From NCBI GenBank assembly GCA_963789535.1, contig CAWBKU010000005.1, positions 310,001-374,000 of the forward strand: a stretch of 64,000 nt of DNA. The letters are read 5' to 3'. The first letter of the stretch is position 1. Each line of letters starts with the position of its first letter. Positions 55,645-64,000 of the stretch are shown piece by piece. The notes below the pieces were generated by a model, which was not told the origin of the DNA, did no database searches, and saw nothing but the letters and a program-made list of their open reading frames with translations. This DNA comes from CAVXHQ01 sp963789535 (GTDB taxonomy: Bacteria; Pseudomonadota; Alphaproteobacteria; Rhodobacterales; Rhodobacteraceae). Both the position numbers and the translations under genes were made by a program.

Positions 55645-57023
55645 CGCCCGACGTGCTCATCACCGGGGGCACGATCGTGACGCCCGAGGGGGCGCGCCCC
55701 GGCACGCTGGCGCTGACGAGCGGGCGGATCGCGGGGGTGCTGCCGCCGGAGGCGCGACCGGCCGCAGGCGAGACCATCGACGCCACCGGCCATCACATCC
55801 TGCCCGGCGTGATCGACATCCACTGCCACATCCGTGCCCCCGCCTATCCGCATCGCGGATCGGTCGAAAGCGAGACGGCGGCCTGCGCGGCGGGCGGCAT
55901 CACGACGGTGTTCGAGATGCCGATCACCGATCCGTGCTGCAACACGCCCGCCGAGGTGGCGATGCGGCGGGACCATTTTTCGGGCCGGAGCAGGGTCGAT
56001 TTCGGCCTCTACGCCGCCCCCCTCGACCTGACCGAGGCCGCCGTCGCGGCGCTCGCGAACAGCGGCATCGTCGCCTTCAAGATCTTTACCACCCCCGCGC
56101 CGCCGGGCCGCGCGGCGGAGTTTGCGGGGCTGGCCTGGCCCGATGAGGCAGACCAGTTGCGGGCCCTGCGCCTGATCGCCCGCACCGGCCTGCCGGTCGT
56201 GGTCCATGCCGAATGTGCGCAACTGCTCGCTCGGGCCGAGGCCGAGGCGGCGACGCTCGACCCCGCCGATGCGCGCACCCATGGCCGCGCGCGACCCCCG
56301 CTGGCCGAGGCGCTGGCCGTGGCCAAGCTGTTGACGATGAACGTGGACGCGGGCGCCCGCCTGCACATCGCCCATGTCACCTCTGCCGCGACCGTCGATG
56401 TCCTGCGCCGCTTTGCCGGATCGTCCGATTTCACCGCCGAAACCTGCCCGCACTACCTGCGCCATACCGAGGACGACGTCGCCCGCGCCGGTGTCGCCGC
56501 GCGCATCAACCCGCCGGTCCGCACCGCCGCCGACCGCGACGCCCTCTGGGGCGCCCTCGCCGACGGCACCATAACCCATGTCACCACCGACCACGCCGCC
56601 TTTGCACCCGCCGAAAAGGCCGCGCACGAGGGCAACTTCATGACCGCCCCGCCGGGCCATCCGGGGCTGGAGACCATGCTGCCCGGGATGCTCGATGCCG
56701 TCGCCGCAGGCAGGGCGACGCTTTCACAGGCAGTCCGCCTGCTCAGCGCCAATGCCGCCGCGCGTTTCGGCCTGCCGGATCGCGGCACGCTCGCGCCCGG
56801 GCAAAAGGCGGATATGGTGATCGTGGACCTGGCCACCACGACCCGGATAACCCCCGAAACGCTCGTCACCGCCGCCCGTGACCTCGCCCGCCTCGACCAT
56901 GGCGCAATCCTGCGGGGCCGCGCCCTTCGCACGATCCTCGCGGGGCGCACCATCTGGCAGGACGGCCCCGCCGGTCCCGCCGCCGCCGGGCAGGCCGTCT
57001 CGCCCGCGAAAGGACCGCCATGA
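55641..57023 (+). CDS. Cyclic amidohydrolase (dihydroorotase/allantoinase/hydantoinase family)
   Basis: 460 aa from ATG 55641. Binuclear metal site of the urease-type superfamily: HxH at 61 and 63 (VIDIHCHIRAPAY), the lysine likely to be carboxylated K147 (SGIVAFKIFTT), H189 (VVVHAECAQ), H245 (HIAHVTSAA) and D317 (HVTTDHAAFAP). The order fits allantoinase/dihydropyrimidinase more than pyrimidine-biosynthetic DHOase. It would open a cyclic amide or ureide. Followed with a 4-bp overlap by the ABC ATPase gene. Confidence 0.9.
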   Translation: MTPDVLITGGTIVTPEGARPGTLALTSGRIAGVLPPEARPAAGETIDATGHHILPGVIDIHCHIRAPAYPHRGSVESETAACAAGGITTVFEMPITDPCCNTPAEVAMRRDHFSGRSRVDFGLYAAPLDLTEAAVAALANSGIVAFKIFTTPAPPGRAAEFAGLAWPDEADQLRALRLIARTGLPVVVHAECAQLLARAEAEAATLDPADARTHGRARPPLAEALAVAKLLTMNVDAGARLHIAHVTSAATVDVLRRFAGSSDFTAETCPHYLRHTEDDVARAGVAARINPPVRTAADRDALWGALADGTITHVTTDHAAFAPAEKAAHEGNFMTAPPGHPGLETMLPGMLDAVAAGRATLSQAVRLLSANAAARFGLPDRGTLAPGQKADMVIVDLATTTRITPETLVTAARDLARLDHGAILRGRALRTILAGRTIWQDGPAGPAAAGQAVSPAKGPP

Positions 57024-58059
57024 CCGACGCCCCGCTCCTCGAGGTCCGCGACCTGCAAACGACGTTCTCGATGGGTCGCGGCGTCCGCCTCGCCGCCGTC
57101 GACGGCGTCAGTTTCACCGTCGCGGCGGGCGAGACCCTCGCCATCGTCGGCGAAAGCGGCTCGGGCAAATCCGTCACCAGTCTGTCGATCATGCGCCTGC
57201 TGCCGAAACGCATCGGCGAGATCTCGCGCGGGCAGATCCTGCTGCGCGGCACCGATCTCGTGCACCTGAGCGAGCGAGAGATGCGCGCAATCCGGGGCAA
57301 GGAGATCGGCATGATCTTTCAGGAACCGATGACCAGCCTCAATCCCGTCCATACCCTCGGCCGCCAGATCGCCGAGGTCGTGATCCGCCACGAAGGGCTG
57401 TCGGCGGCCAGGGCCCATGCGCGCGCCATCGAAATGCTCGACCTCGTCGGCATCCCCGAGGCGCGCAAGCGGGCGGATGCCTATCCGCATCAGATGTCGG
57501 GCGGTATGCGCCAGCGCGCGATGATCGCCATGGCACTCGCCTGTCAGCCGCGCCTGCTGATCGCCGACGAGCCGACGACGGCGCTGGACGTCACCATCCA
57601 GGCGCAGATCCTCGAACTTATGAAGGAGTTGCAGGCGCAACTCGCGATGGCGATCGTGTTCATCACCCATGACCTCGGCGTCGTCGCCGAAATGGCCGAC
57701 AGGGTGGTGGTGATGTATGCCAGCCAGGTGGTCGAGACCGGCCCCGTCGCCGACATCTTCGAGCGGCCGCGGATGCCCTATACGGCGGGCCTGCTGAAAT
57801 CCATTCCGCGCCTCGGCGGGGCGGGCCTGCGCGGACGGCTCGATACCATCCCCGGTCAGGTGCCGATCCTCGCGCGCCTGCCGTCGGGGTGCCGCTTTCG
57901 CCCGCGCTGTGCCCATGCGATCCCCGCCTGCGCCGCCGCCGTCCCCGACCTTCGCCCCCTCGGCCCCGGTCGTGAGGTGCGCTGCATCCGTGCAGACGAC
58001 ATCGCCGCCGACCTGTTGCCGCCACCCCCGCCGCCCGTCCTGACCAAGGGGATGCCCGC

Positions 58060-58063
<4 letters not shown>
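57020..58063 (+). CDS. Peptide-type ABC transporter ATP-binding protein (DppD/OppD family)
   Basis: 347 aa. Walker A GESGSGKS at residues 44-51, Q-loop MIFQEPMTSLNPVHTLG, signature MSGGMRQRAMIAMALA, Walker B LLIADEPTTALDVT, H-loop ITHDLGVV. The C-terminal oligopeptide/dipeptide extension has GCRFRPRCAHAIPAC, whose cysteines bind an iron-sulfur cluster in some relatives. No permease lies beside it; it almost certainly serves the DppB/C-type permeases at 35866-37771. Confidence 0.94.
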
Positions 58064-59025
<962 letters not shown>

Positions 59026-59199
59026 GGTCCGGCCAATCGTCCATCGGTGGTGGCGCCATCCCCGGCCGTCGATGCCGCAGGAACGGTGTCAGGCGCCCGG
59101 AATGGCGCCCGGACTGCGGCGTTTCATGTCGCAAACGGACCAGATCGGCCCCGCTTGCCTGACATGATCCGGCGATATCGCATGGCCGAGGACGCCCCG

Positions 59200-60576
59200 A
59201 TGATGGACGCCGGAACGACCCACGCCCCCGACATGGCCGGCTTTGCGGCCACGCTGGACCATGCGGACATCCCCGAGGCGGTGCTGACGGTCCTGCGCCG
59301 CAGCTTTGCCGACATCCTCGGCGTCGCCGCCATCGGCGCCACCACCGACCTGTCGGCCATCGCACGGCGGGTGGCGCCGGTGTGCTTTGGCGCGGGCGGG
59401 GCGCGGATGCTGATGGACGGGCGCGGCACGAGTGCGGCGGGGGCGGCCATGGCCGGCGCCTTCACCATCGACGCGGTCGACGCGCACGACAGCACCTCGC
59501 CCAACAAGGGCCATGCCGGCTCGGCGGTGTTCCCCGCGCTGCTGGCGCTGGCCGATACGCTGAAGGTCACGCAGACCATCGACGGCGCGGCGGTCGCCGC
59601 GTGGCTGGCCATCGGCTACGAGGTTTCGTGCCGCGCGGGACAGGTGCAGCACGCGACCTGTGCCGACTATCACACCTCGGGCGCGTGGACGGCGGTGGGT
59701 GTCGCCGCGATGGCCGCCCGGATGCTCGGCGGCTCGTCCGACCAGATCCGCCATGCCGCGGGCATCGGCGAATACCACGGTCCCCGCAGCCAGATGATGC
59801 GCTGCATCGACCACCCCACGATGGTCCGTGACGGCGTCGGCTGGGGCGCGCCCTCGGGCGTGGTCGCGGCGCATCTGGCGCTTGCGGGGTTCACCGGCGC
59901 GCCCGCGCTCACCTGCGAGAGCGTCGAGGCCGCCCCGTTCTGGGCCGATCTCGGCACCCGCTGGCTGACCCTCGAACACACGAGCTGGAAGCCCTATCCC
60001 TGCTGCCGCTGGGCGCATCCCTCGATCGACGCAGTGCAACACCTGATGGCGGCACATGCGCTGACGCCCGACGACGTCGCGGGCGTCGAGATCCGCACCT
60101 TCCACAATGCCACCCGCCTCGCCGGGCACGAACCGCAGACCCTCGACGATTTCAGCTATTCGATCGCCTTCCCGGTCGCCGCGATGATCGTGCGCGGACG
60201 CATCGGCGCGGCCGAGCTGACCGGGGCGACGCTGCACGACGCGGCCATCCTGCGCATCAGCCGCGCCGTCACGCTGATCGAGGACGCGGAGATGGAGCGC
60301 CGCTCTGCCACCGGCAAACGCTGGGCACAGGTAACGATCCTGACGCGGGACGGACGCCGCCTCGAGGATGCGCCCCGCACCCCGCGCGGCGATGCCGACC
60401 TGCCGATGAGCGATGCGGAGATGTCGGCCAAGTTCCATGGGTTCGCCGACGACGTGCTGGGCCGCGAGCGCGCCGACCGGATCGAGGCGCTGGCGCTGCG
60501 GTTCGACAGCCTCGACGCGGGCGGGATCGGCGACCTGATGGACCTCGTCCTCGCGCCCGTCGCAATGGAACGCTGA
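59200..60576 (+). CDS. MmgE/PrpD-family protein
   Basis: 458 aa when started at ATG 59200, which has GAGGA 7 bases before; ATG 59164 and 59182 lack such a site. All-alpha N-terminal and alpha/beta C-terminal halves match 2-methylcitrate dehydratase relatives: FTIDAVDAHDSTSPNKGHAG, CADYHTSGAWTAVGVAAM, GIGEYHGPRSQMMRCID and LEHTSWKPYPCCRWAHPSID. In this family cis-aconitate decarboxylase and other lyases also occur. The two Cys and His in PCCRWAHP suit a lyase active site. Its substrate here is unknown. Confidence 0.88.
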   Translation: MMDAGTTHAPDMAGFAATLDHADIPEAVLTVLRRSFADILGVAAIGATTDLSAIARRVAPVCFGAGGARMLMDGRGTSAAGAAMAGAFTIDAVDAHDSTSPNKGHAGSAVFPALLALADTLKVTQTIDGAAVAAWLAIGYEVSCRAGQVQHATCADYHTSGAWTAVGVAAMAARMLGGSSDQIRHAAGIGEYHGPRSQMMRCIDHPTMVRDGVGWGAPSGVVAAHLALAGFTGAPALTCESVEAAPFWADLGTRWLTLEHTSWKPYPCCRWAHPSIDAVQHLMAAHALTPDDVAGVEIRTFHNATRLAGHEPQTLDDFSYSIAFPVAAMIVRGRIGAAELTGATLHDAAILRISRAVTLIEDAEMERRSATGKRWAQVTILTRDGRRLEDAPRTPRGDADLPMSDAEMSAKFHGFADDVLGRERADRIEALALRFDSLDAGGIGDLMDLVLAPVAMER

Positions 60577-60578
60577 GG

Positions 60579-62996
60579 ATGCGCACCCATGCCCAGGCGG
60601 TGGTGATCGGCGGTGGCGTCGTCGGCTGTTCGATCCTCTATCACCTCACCAAACTCGGCTGGACCGACGTGGTCCTGCTGGAACGGTCGGAACTGACCTC
60701 CGGCAGCACCTGGCACGCCGCCGCCAACATCCACGGCCTGCACGACAGCACGAACATCAGCCGCCTCCAGCACTATACGATGACCCTCTACAAGGAGCTC
60801 GAGGTCGAGACGGGCCAGTCCTGCGGCATCTTCCAGCCGGGCTCGCTCTACCTCGCGCAGACGCCCGAGCGCGAGCACCAGTTGCGCCTGCAAGCGGCCA
60901 AGGCGCGGCGCTACTGCATGAATTTCCACGAGGTGAGCCGCGACGAGGCCGAACGGCTGCACCCTCTGGTCGACTATGACGGCATCCGCTGCATCATGTT
61001 CGAGCCGGACGGCGGCAACGTCGACCCCTCGGGCGTCACCAACGCCTATGCCGTGGGCGCGCGTCAGCGGGGCGCCGAAATCCACCGCTTTACGCCCGTC
61101 ACGGGGACCGAGGCGCAGCCCGACGGCACGTGGATCGTGCGCACCGACACGGGCGACATCCGCACCCCCTGGGTCGTCAATGCCGCCGGCCTCTGGGCGC
61201 GCGAGGTCGCGGCGATGGCGGGTGTGACCCTCCCGCTGATCCCGACCGAGCACCAGTATTTCGTCACCGAAACCATCCCCGAGATCGCCGCCCTCGACCG
61301 ACGCCTGCCGTCCGTCTCGGACCGCGACGCCGAATACTACCTGCGCCAGGAGGGCAAGGGCCTGCTCGTCGGTGCCTACGAACGGGACATGCGCTTCTGG
61401 GCCGAGGACGGCACGCCGCCGGGGTTCGGGCACGAGCTTTTCCCCGACGACCTCGACCGGATCGAGCCGAACATGCTGCGCGCCATCGCGAGGGTGCCTG
61501 CGGTCGGGACGGCGGGGATCAAGCGGGTCATCAACGGGCCGATGATCTGGTCGCCGGACAGTTCTGTGCTGTTCGGCCCGGTGCCGGAGCTTACCGGCTA
61601 TTTCGCCTGCTGCGGCATCATTCCGGGGTTCAGCCAGAATGGCGGCATGGGCAAGCTTGCGGCGGAATGGATGATCGAGGGCGAGCCGTCGATGGATCTT
61701 TTTGCCTGGGACATCGCGCGGTTCGGTCACTGGGCCGACAAGGCGTTCACCCGCGCGCGGGTGGCGGACCAATATGCGCATCGTTTCAAGATCCACTTCC
61801 CGACCGAGGAACGCGGCGCCGGGCGCCCGGTCCGCACCCGGCCTGCGCATGGGGTGCAATCGGACATGGGCGCTGTCTTCGGCCTGAACTACGGCTGGGA
61901 ACACCCGCTGTGGTTCGCCGCGGACGGCGAGCCGCGCGAGGAGACCGCGGGCTTCACCCGCCAGAACTGGTGGGAACCCGTGGGCCGCGAGGTGCGGATG
62001 CTGCGAGAGCGGGCAGGCATCATCGATATCTCGAACTTCGCCAGGTATGCGGTCACGGGGCCGCGGGCGCACGGCTGGCTCGACGCGCTCTTTGCCAACC
62101 GGATCCCTGTCGAGCCGGGGCGGACGTGCCTCACGGCGCTGATCGGCAAACGCGGCGGCGTGGCGGGGGATTTCACCGTCGCCTGCCTCGCGGAAGGCGA
62201 TTATCTGATCGTCGGCTCGGGCATGGCCGAACGCTATCACCAGCGGTTCTTCCGCGCGGTGCCGGTGCCCGAGGGGACGGAAATGCGCAGCGTCACCGAA
62301 GAGACCTGCGGCTTCAACGTCGCCGGGCCGCTCTCGCGCGACCTCTTGCAGGGCCTCACGAACACCTCTCTGGCGCCAGAGGATTTCCGGTTCATGGCCG
62401 CGCGGCGCCTGACCCTCTCAGGCATCGACGTGACCGCGATCCGGGTGAGCTTCACCGGCGATCTCGGCTGGGAACTGCACTGCGCCGTCGCCGATCAGGT
62501 GGCGCTCTATACCGCCCTGCTCGATGCCGGCGCGCCCTTTGGCGCAGGCCCGGTCGGCGGGCGGGCGCTGGGATCGCTGCGCATCGAGAAGGGCTACGGA
62601 AGCTGGGGGCGCGACTACAGCCCCGAATACTGGCCGCAGGAATGCGGGCTCGCGGGCCTCGTGAAACCGGACAAGCCCTTTCTGAACAAGGCCGCCTGGC
62701 AGGCCATCGCGGACAAGGGGCCGCGCGAGCGGATGGCGATGTTCGAGATCAAGGCGACGGACGCGGACGCCACGGGCGGCGAGCCGATCTTTCTGCCCGA
62801 CGGCACGCCAATCGGACAGGTCACGTCCGGCGCCTATGGCTACAGCGTCGGCAAATCGCTCGCCATCGGCTATCTCAAGGCGCCGTTCCACGCGCCGGGC
62901 CAGACGGTCGAGGTTGCCGTGCTGGGCCGGATGCACCGCGCCCGACACCTCGAACGGCCACCGTTCGATCCGGACGGCCTGCGCCTGCGCGGATAG
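60579..62996 (+). CDS. FAD-dependent oxidoreductase fused to GcvT-like domain (dimethylglycine/sarcosine dehydrogenase family)
   Basis: 805 aa. FAD-binding DAO domain (1 to about 400): dinucleotide motif VVIGGGVVGCSILYHL and SGSTWHAAANIHGLHDS, in which His46 corresponds to the flavin-linked His of DMGDH/sarcosine dehydrogenase. The C-terminal half has GcvT/aminomethyltransferase segments: IIDISNFARYAVTGPRA, GVAGDFTVACLAEGDY, VSFTGDLGWELHC and LGSLRIEKGYGSWGRDY. It probably oxidatively N-demethylates a secondary or tertiary amine with folate as one-carbon acceptor. Two bases separate it from the MmgE/PrpD gene; it closes the plus arm. Confidence 0.92.
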   Translation: MRTHAQAVVIGGGVVGCSILYHLTKLGWTDVVLLERSELTSGSTWHAAANIHGLHDSTNISRLQHYTMTLYKELEVETGQSCGIFQPGSLYLAQTPEREHQLRLQAAKARRYCMNFHEVSRDEAERLHPLVDYDGIRCIMFEPDGGNVDPSGVTNAYAVGARQRGAEIHRFTPVTGTEAQPDGTWIVRTDTGDIRTPWVVNAAGLWAREVAAMAGVTLPLIPTEHQYFVTETIPEIAALDRRLPSVSDRDAEYYLRQEGKGLLVGAYERDMRFWAEDGTPPGFGHELFPDDLDRIEPNMLRAIARVPAVGTAGIKRVINGPMIWSPDSSVLFGPVPELTGYFACCGIIPGFSQNGGMGKLAAEWMIEGEPSMDLFAWDIARFGHWADKAFTRARVADQYAHRFKIHFPTEERGAGRPVRTRPAHGVQSDMGAVFGLNYGWEHPLWFAADGEPREETAGFTRQNWWEPVGREVRMLRERAGIIDISNFARYAVTGPRAHGWLDALFANRIPVEPGRTCLTALIGKRGGVAGDFTVACLAEGDYLIVGSGMAERYHQRFFRAVPVPEGTEMRSVTEETCGFNVAGPLSRDLLQGLTNTSLAPEDFRFMAARRLTLSGIDVTAIRVSFTGDLGWELHCAVADQVALYTALLDAGAPFGAGPVGGRALGSLRIEKGYGSWGRDYSPEYWPQECGLAGLVKPDKPFLNKAAWQAIADKGPRERMAMFEIKATDADATGGEPIFLPDGTPIGQVTSGAYGYSVGKSLAIGYLKAPFHAPGQTVEVAVLGRMHRARHLERPPFDPDGLRLRG

Positions 62997-63075
62997 ACGA
63001 TACGGCCCCGCAGCACGGGACCAGGGGTACGTATGAAGATCGGGTGGCGGACCGGCGCCGCCCTAGGGTCAGGAC

Positions 63076-63833
63076 TCATAACCAGAACATGACGATGGCT
63101 GCGAGGGCGCATGCTGAGAGAAAGAGATCAGCGCATCTGTCGTAGCGCATCGCGATCCGTCGCCGGTCTTTGAGGCGGGCGAAAGCATTCTCGATCCGGT
63201 GACGTTGACGGTAAAGGACGGCATCGTGCGGGATCGGCACCTTGCGGCATTTCCGGGAGGGGATGCAGGGCAGGATATGACGTTCGATCAGGGTGTTACG
63301 GAACCAATCCGCATCGTAGCCACGGTCTGCCAGGAGGGCTTTGGCGGACGGCAGCGACGACAGGAGCGCCCGAGCCCCGATGTAGTCGGAGGTCTGGCCG
63401 GCGCTCAGGAACATGCCGATCGGACGCCCCTTGCCATCCGTCACGGTGTGCAACTTCGAGTTCAGCCCGCCCTTGCTGCGACCGATGAAGCGATTGCGCC
63501 CCCCTTTTTACCCCGTAGGCTGGCGGCGGTCCGGTGCGCTTTCAGGTGGGTGGCATCGATCATCAGGGTGTCGCGCTCGCGCCCCTCCGTCGCCAGTTCG
63601 ATCAAGATCCGGGCGAAAACGCCCAATCGGCTCCAGCGGACCCAACGATTGTAGAGCGTCTTCGGCGGGCCATAGGCTTCAGGCGCATCCCTCCAGCGCA
63701 AACCATTGCGATTGATGAAGATGATCCCGCTCAACACACGTCGGTCGTCCACCCTCGGCTTGCCATGGGGCTGGGGAAAGAAAGGCTTCAGACGCTCCAT
63801 CTGCGCTTCCGTCAGCCAAAACAGATCGTTCAT
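63076..63833 (-). CDS. IS5-family DDE transposase made by -1 frameshift (OrfAB)
   Basis: OrfA starts at ATG 63833 (MNDLFWLTEAQMERLKPFF) with the DUF4096-type N-terminus WRDAPEAYGPPKTLYNRW, and the first Asp in DTLMIDATHLKAHR. A slippery A5G6 tract in the coding strand (63499-63509) allows a -1 shift from SLRGKKGG into NRFIGRSKGGLNSK, which leads to OrfB. OrfB has the second Asp in LLADRGYDADWF and the Glu in RHRIENAFARLKDRR, completing DDE. Fused length is about 252 aa. This layout is normal for the group and not a sign of decay. Confidence 0.92.
63499..63509 (-). other. Programmed frameshift site A5G6 in the IS5 transposase gene
   Basis: Coding strand AAAAAGGGGGG. Slippage by -1 here joins OrfA to OrfB exactly where the protein similarity changes frame. 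Confidence 0.65.
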
Positions 63834-64000
63834 GCGGCACCTCCACGATGCCGCTACAGATTCAGAAATCAGCAGCGCCTGCAACAGCTTTAACGGGTCC
63901 TGACCCTAAGCAATGCCTAGAGTCTGGCGGGGCGCATTTCGACCCGAAGCACCCCGGAACCGCTCGCGCTTTTGTGAACTTTGCATACTGCGCACGTCAC

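Larger units (their letters stand above)
63066..63906 (-). mobile_element. IS5-family insertion sequence, about 841 bp, complete
   Basis: The two ends begin GGGTCAGGACTCATAACC (left) and, read inward from the right, GGGTCAGGACCCGTTAAA, so the inverted repeats match for 10 bp and then imperfectly. TA flanks both sides (63064-63065 and 63907-63908), compatible with a 2-bp target duplication. It encodes one transposase in two overlapping frames. It inserted 69 bp downstream of the last island gene and broke no recognised gene. Confidence 0.88.

Noticed and set aside
63917..64000. Possible C-terminal codons of a minus-strand gene entering from the right edge
   Set aside because: 28 codons read open to a TAG at 63917-63919 and look plausible (ending SASGSGVLRVEMRPARL), but no family can be recognised from so short a piece.

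Overview
The window is high-GC DNA whose gene content fits an alphaproteobacterium of the Rhodobacteraceae (Roseobacter-like). The clues are a sorbitol/mannitol (smo) ABC operon in the Rhodobacter gene order, a xylose ABC transporter with a single-domain ATPase, a TRAP transporter, and many four-base ATGA/GTGA gene overlaps. No rRNA, tRNA or CRISPR array was seen. Taxonomy is inferred from families and gene order, not from a marker gene.

Layout. Positions 1-2055: a truncated DUF4331 gene (minus), a prepilin peptidase, and a frameshifted sugar phosphate isomerase/epimerase. 2052-3581: a secreted FG-GAP/ASPIC protein (minus). 3762-6956: xylFHG xylose ABC transporter. 6953-8288: a di-haem cytochrome c peroxidase (minus, frameshifted). 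8330-12859: xylA and a dctPQM TRAP transporter (minus). 13005-14681: a HAD phosphatase and a SorC-type regulator (SmoC-like). 14678-15874: an APC-type permease (minus). 16108-22636: the smoEFGK-smoS-mtlK polyol operon. 22633-23127: gluconokinase (minus). 23381-26446: kbl-tdh-iolB. 26761-28719: a DUF4139 secreted protein. 28587-30878: a DEAD-box helicase (minus).

From 31038 to 62996 two long operons run away from a shared promoter region at 47691-47856. The minus arm, read outward, encodes M32 carboxypeptidase, aminotransferase, VOC protein, aspartoacylase-like hydrolase, PuuE-like deacetylase, AllA-like lyase, GntR/FCD regulator, epimerase, Gfo/Idh oxidoreductase, peptide-type SBP, two permeases, a second Gfo/Idh, an SDR, an M20 and an M14 peptidase. 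The plus arm encodes two DUF4438 proteins, a malate/lactate-type dehydrogenase, an M24 hydrolase, an amidohydrolase, an aminotransferase, an unrecognised TIM-barrel-like protein, a cyclic amidohydrolase, two peptide-type ABC ATPases, an MmgE/PrpD protein and an FAD/GcvT dehydrogenase. The ABC transporter is split: its SBP and permeases lie on one arm and its ATPases on the other, so the two arms must be co-expressed. A 19-bp palindromic site (core TTGTCGACAA) between the arms is a plausible operator for the GntR protein. I read this as one uncharacterised catabolic island for an imported, nitrogen-rich, probably amide-linked and perhaps glycosylated substrate. The window closes with an IS5-family element (63066-63906).

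Two general observations. About ten otherwise intact genes carry a single-base frameshift, which looks more like sequence error than decay. All three ABC operons have a strong GC hairpin between the substrate-binding-protein gene and the next permease gene.
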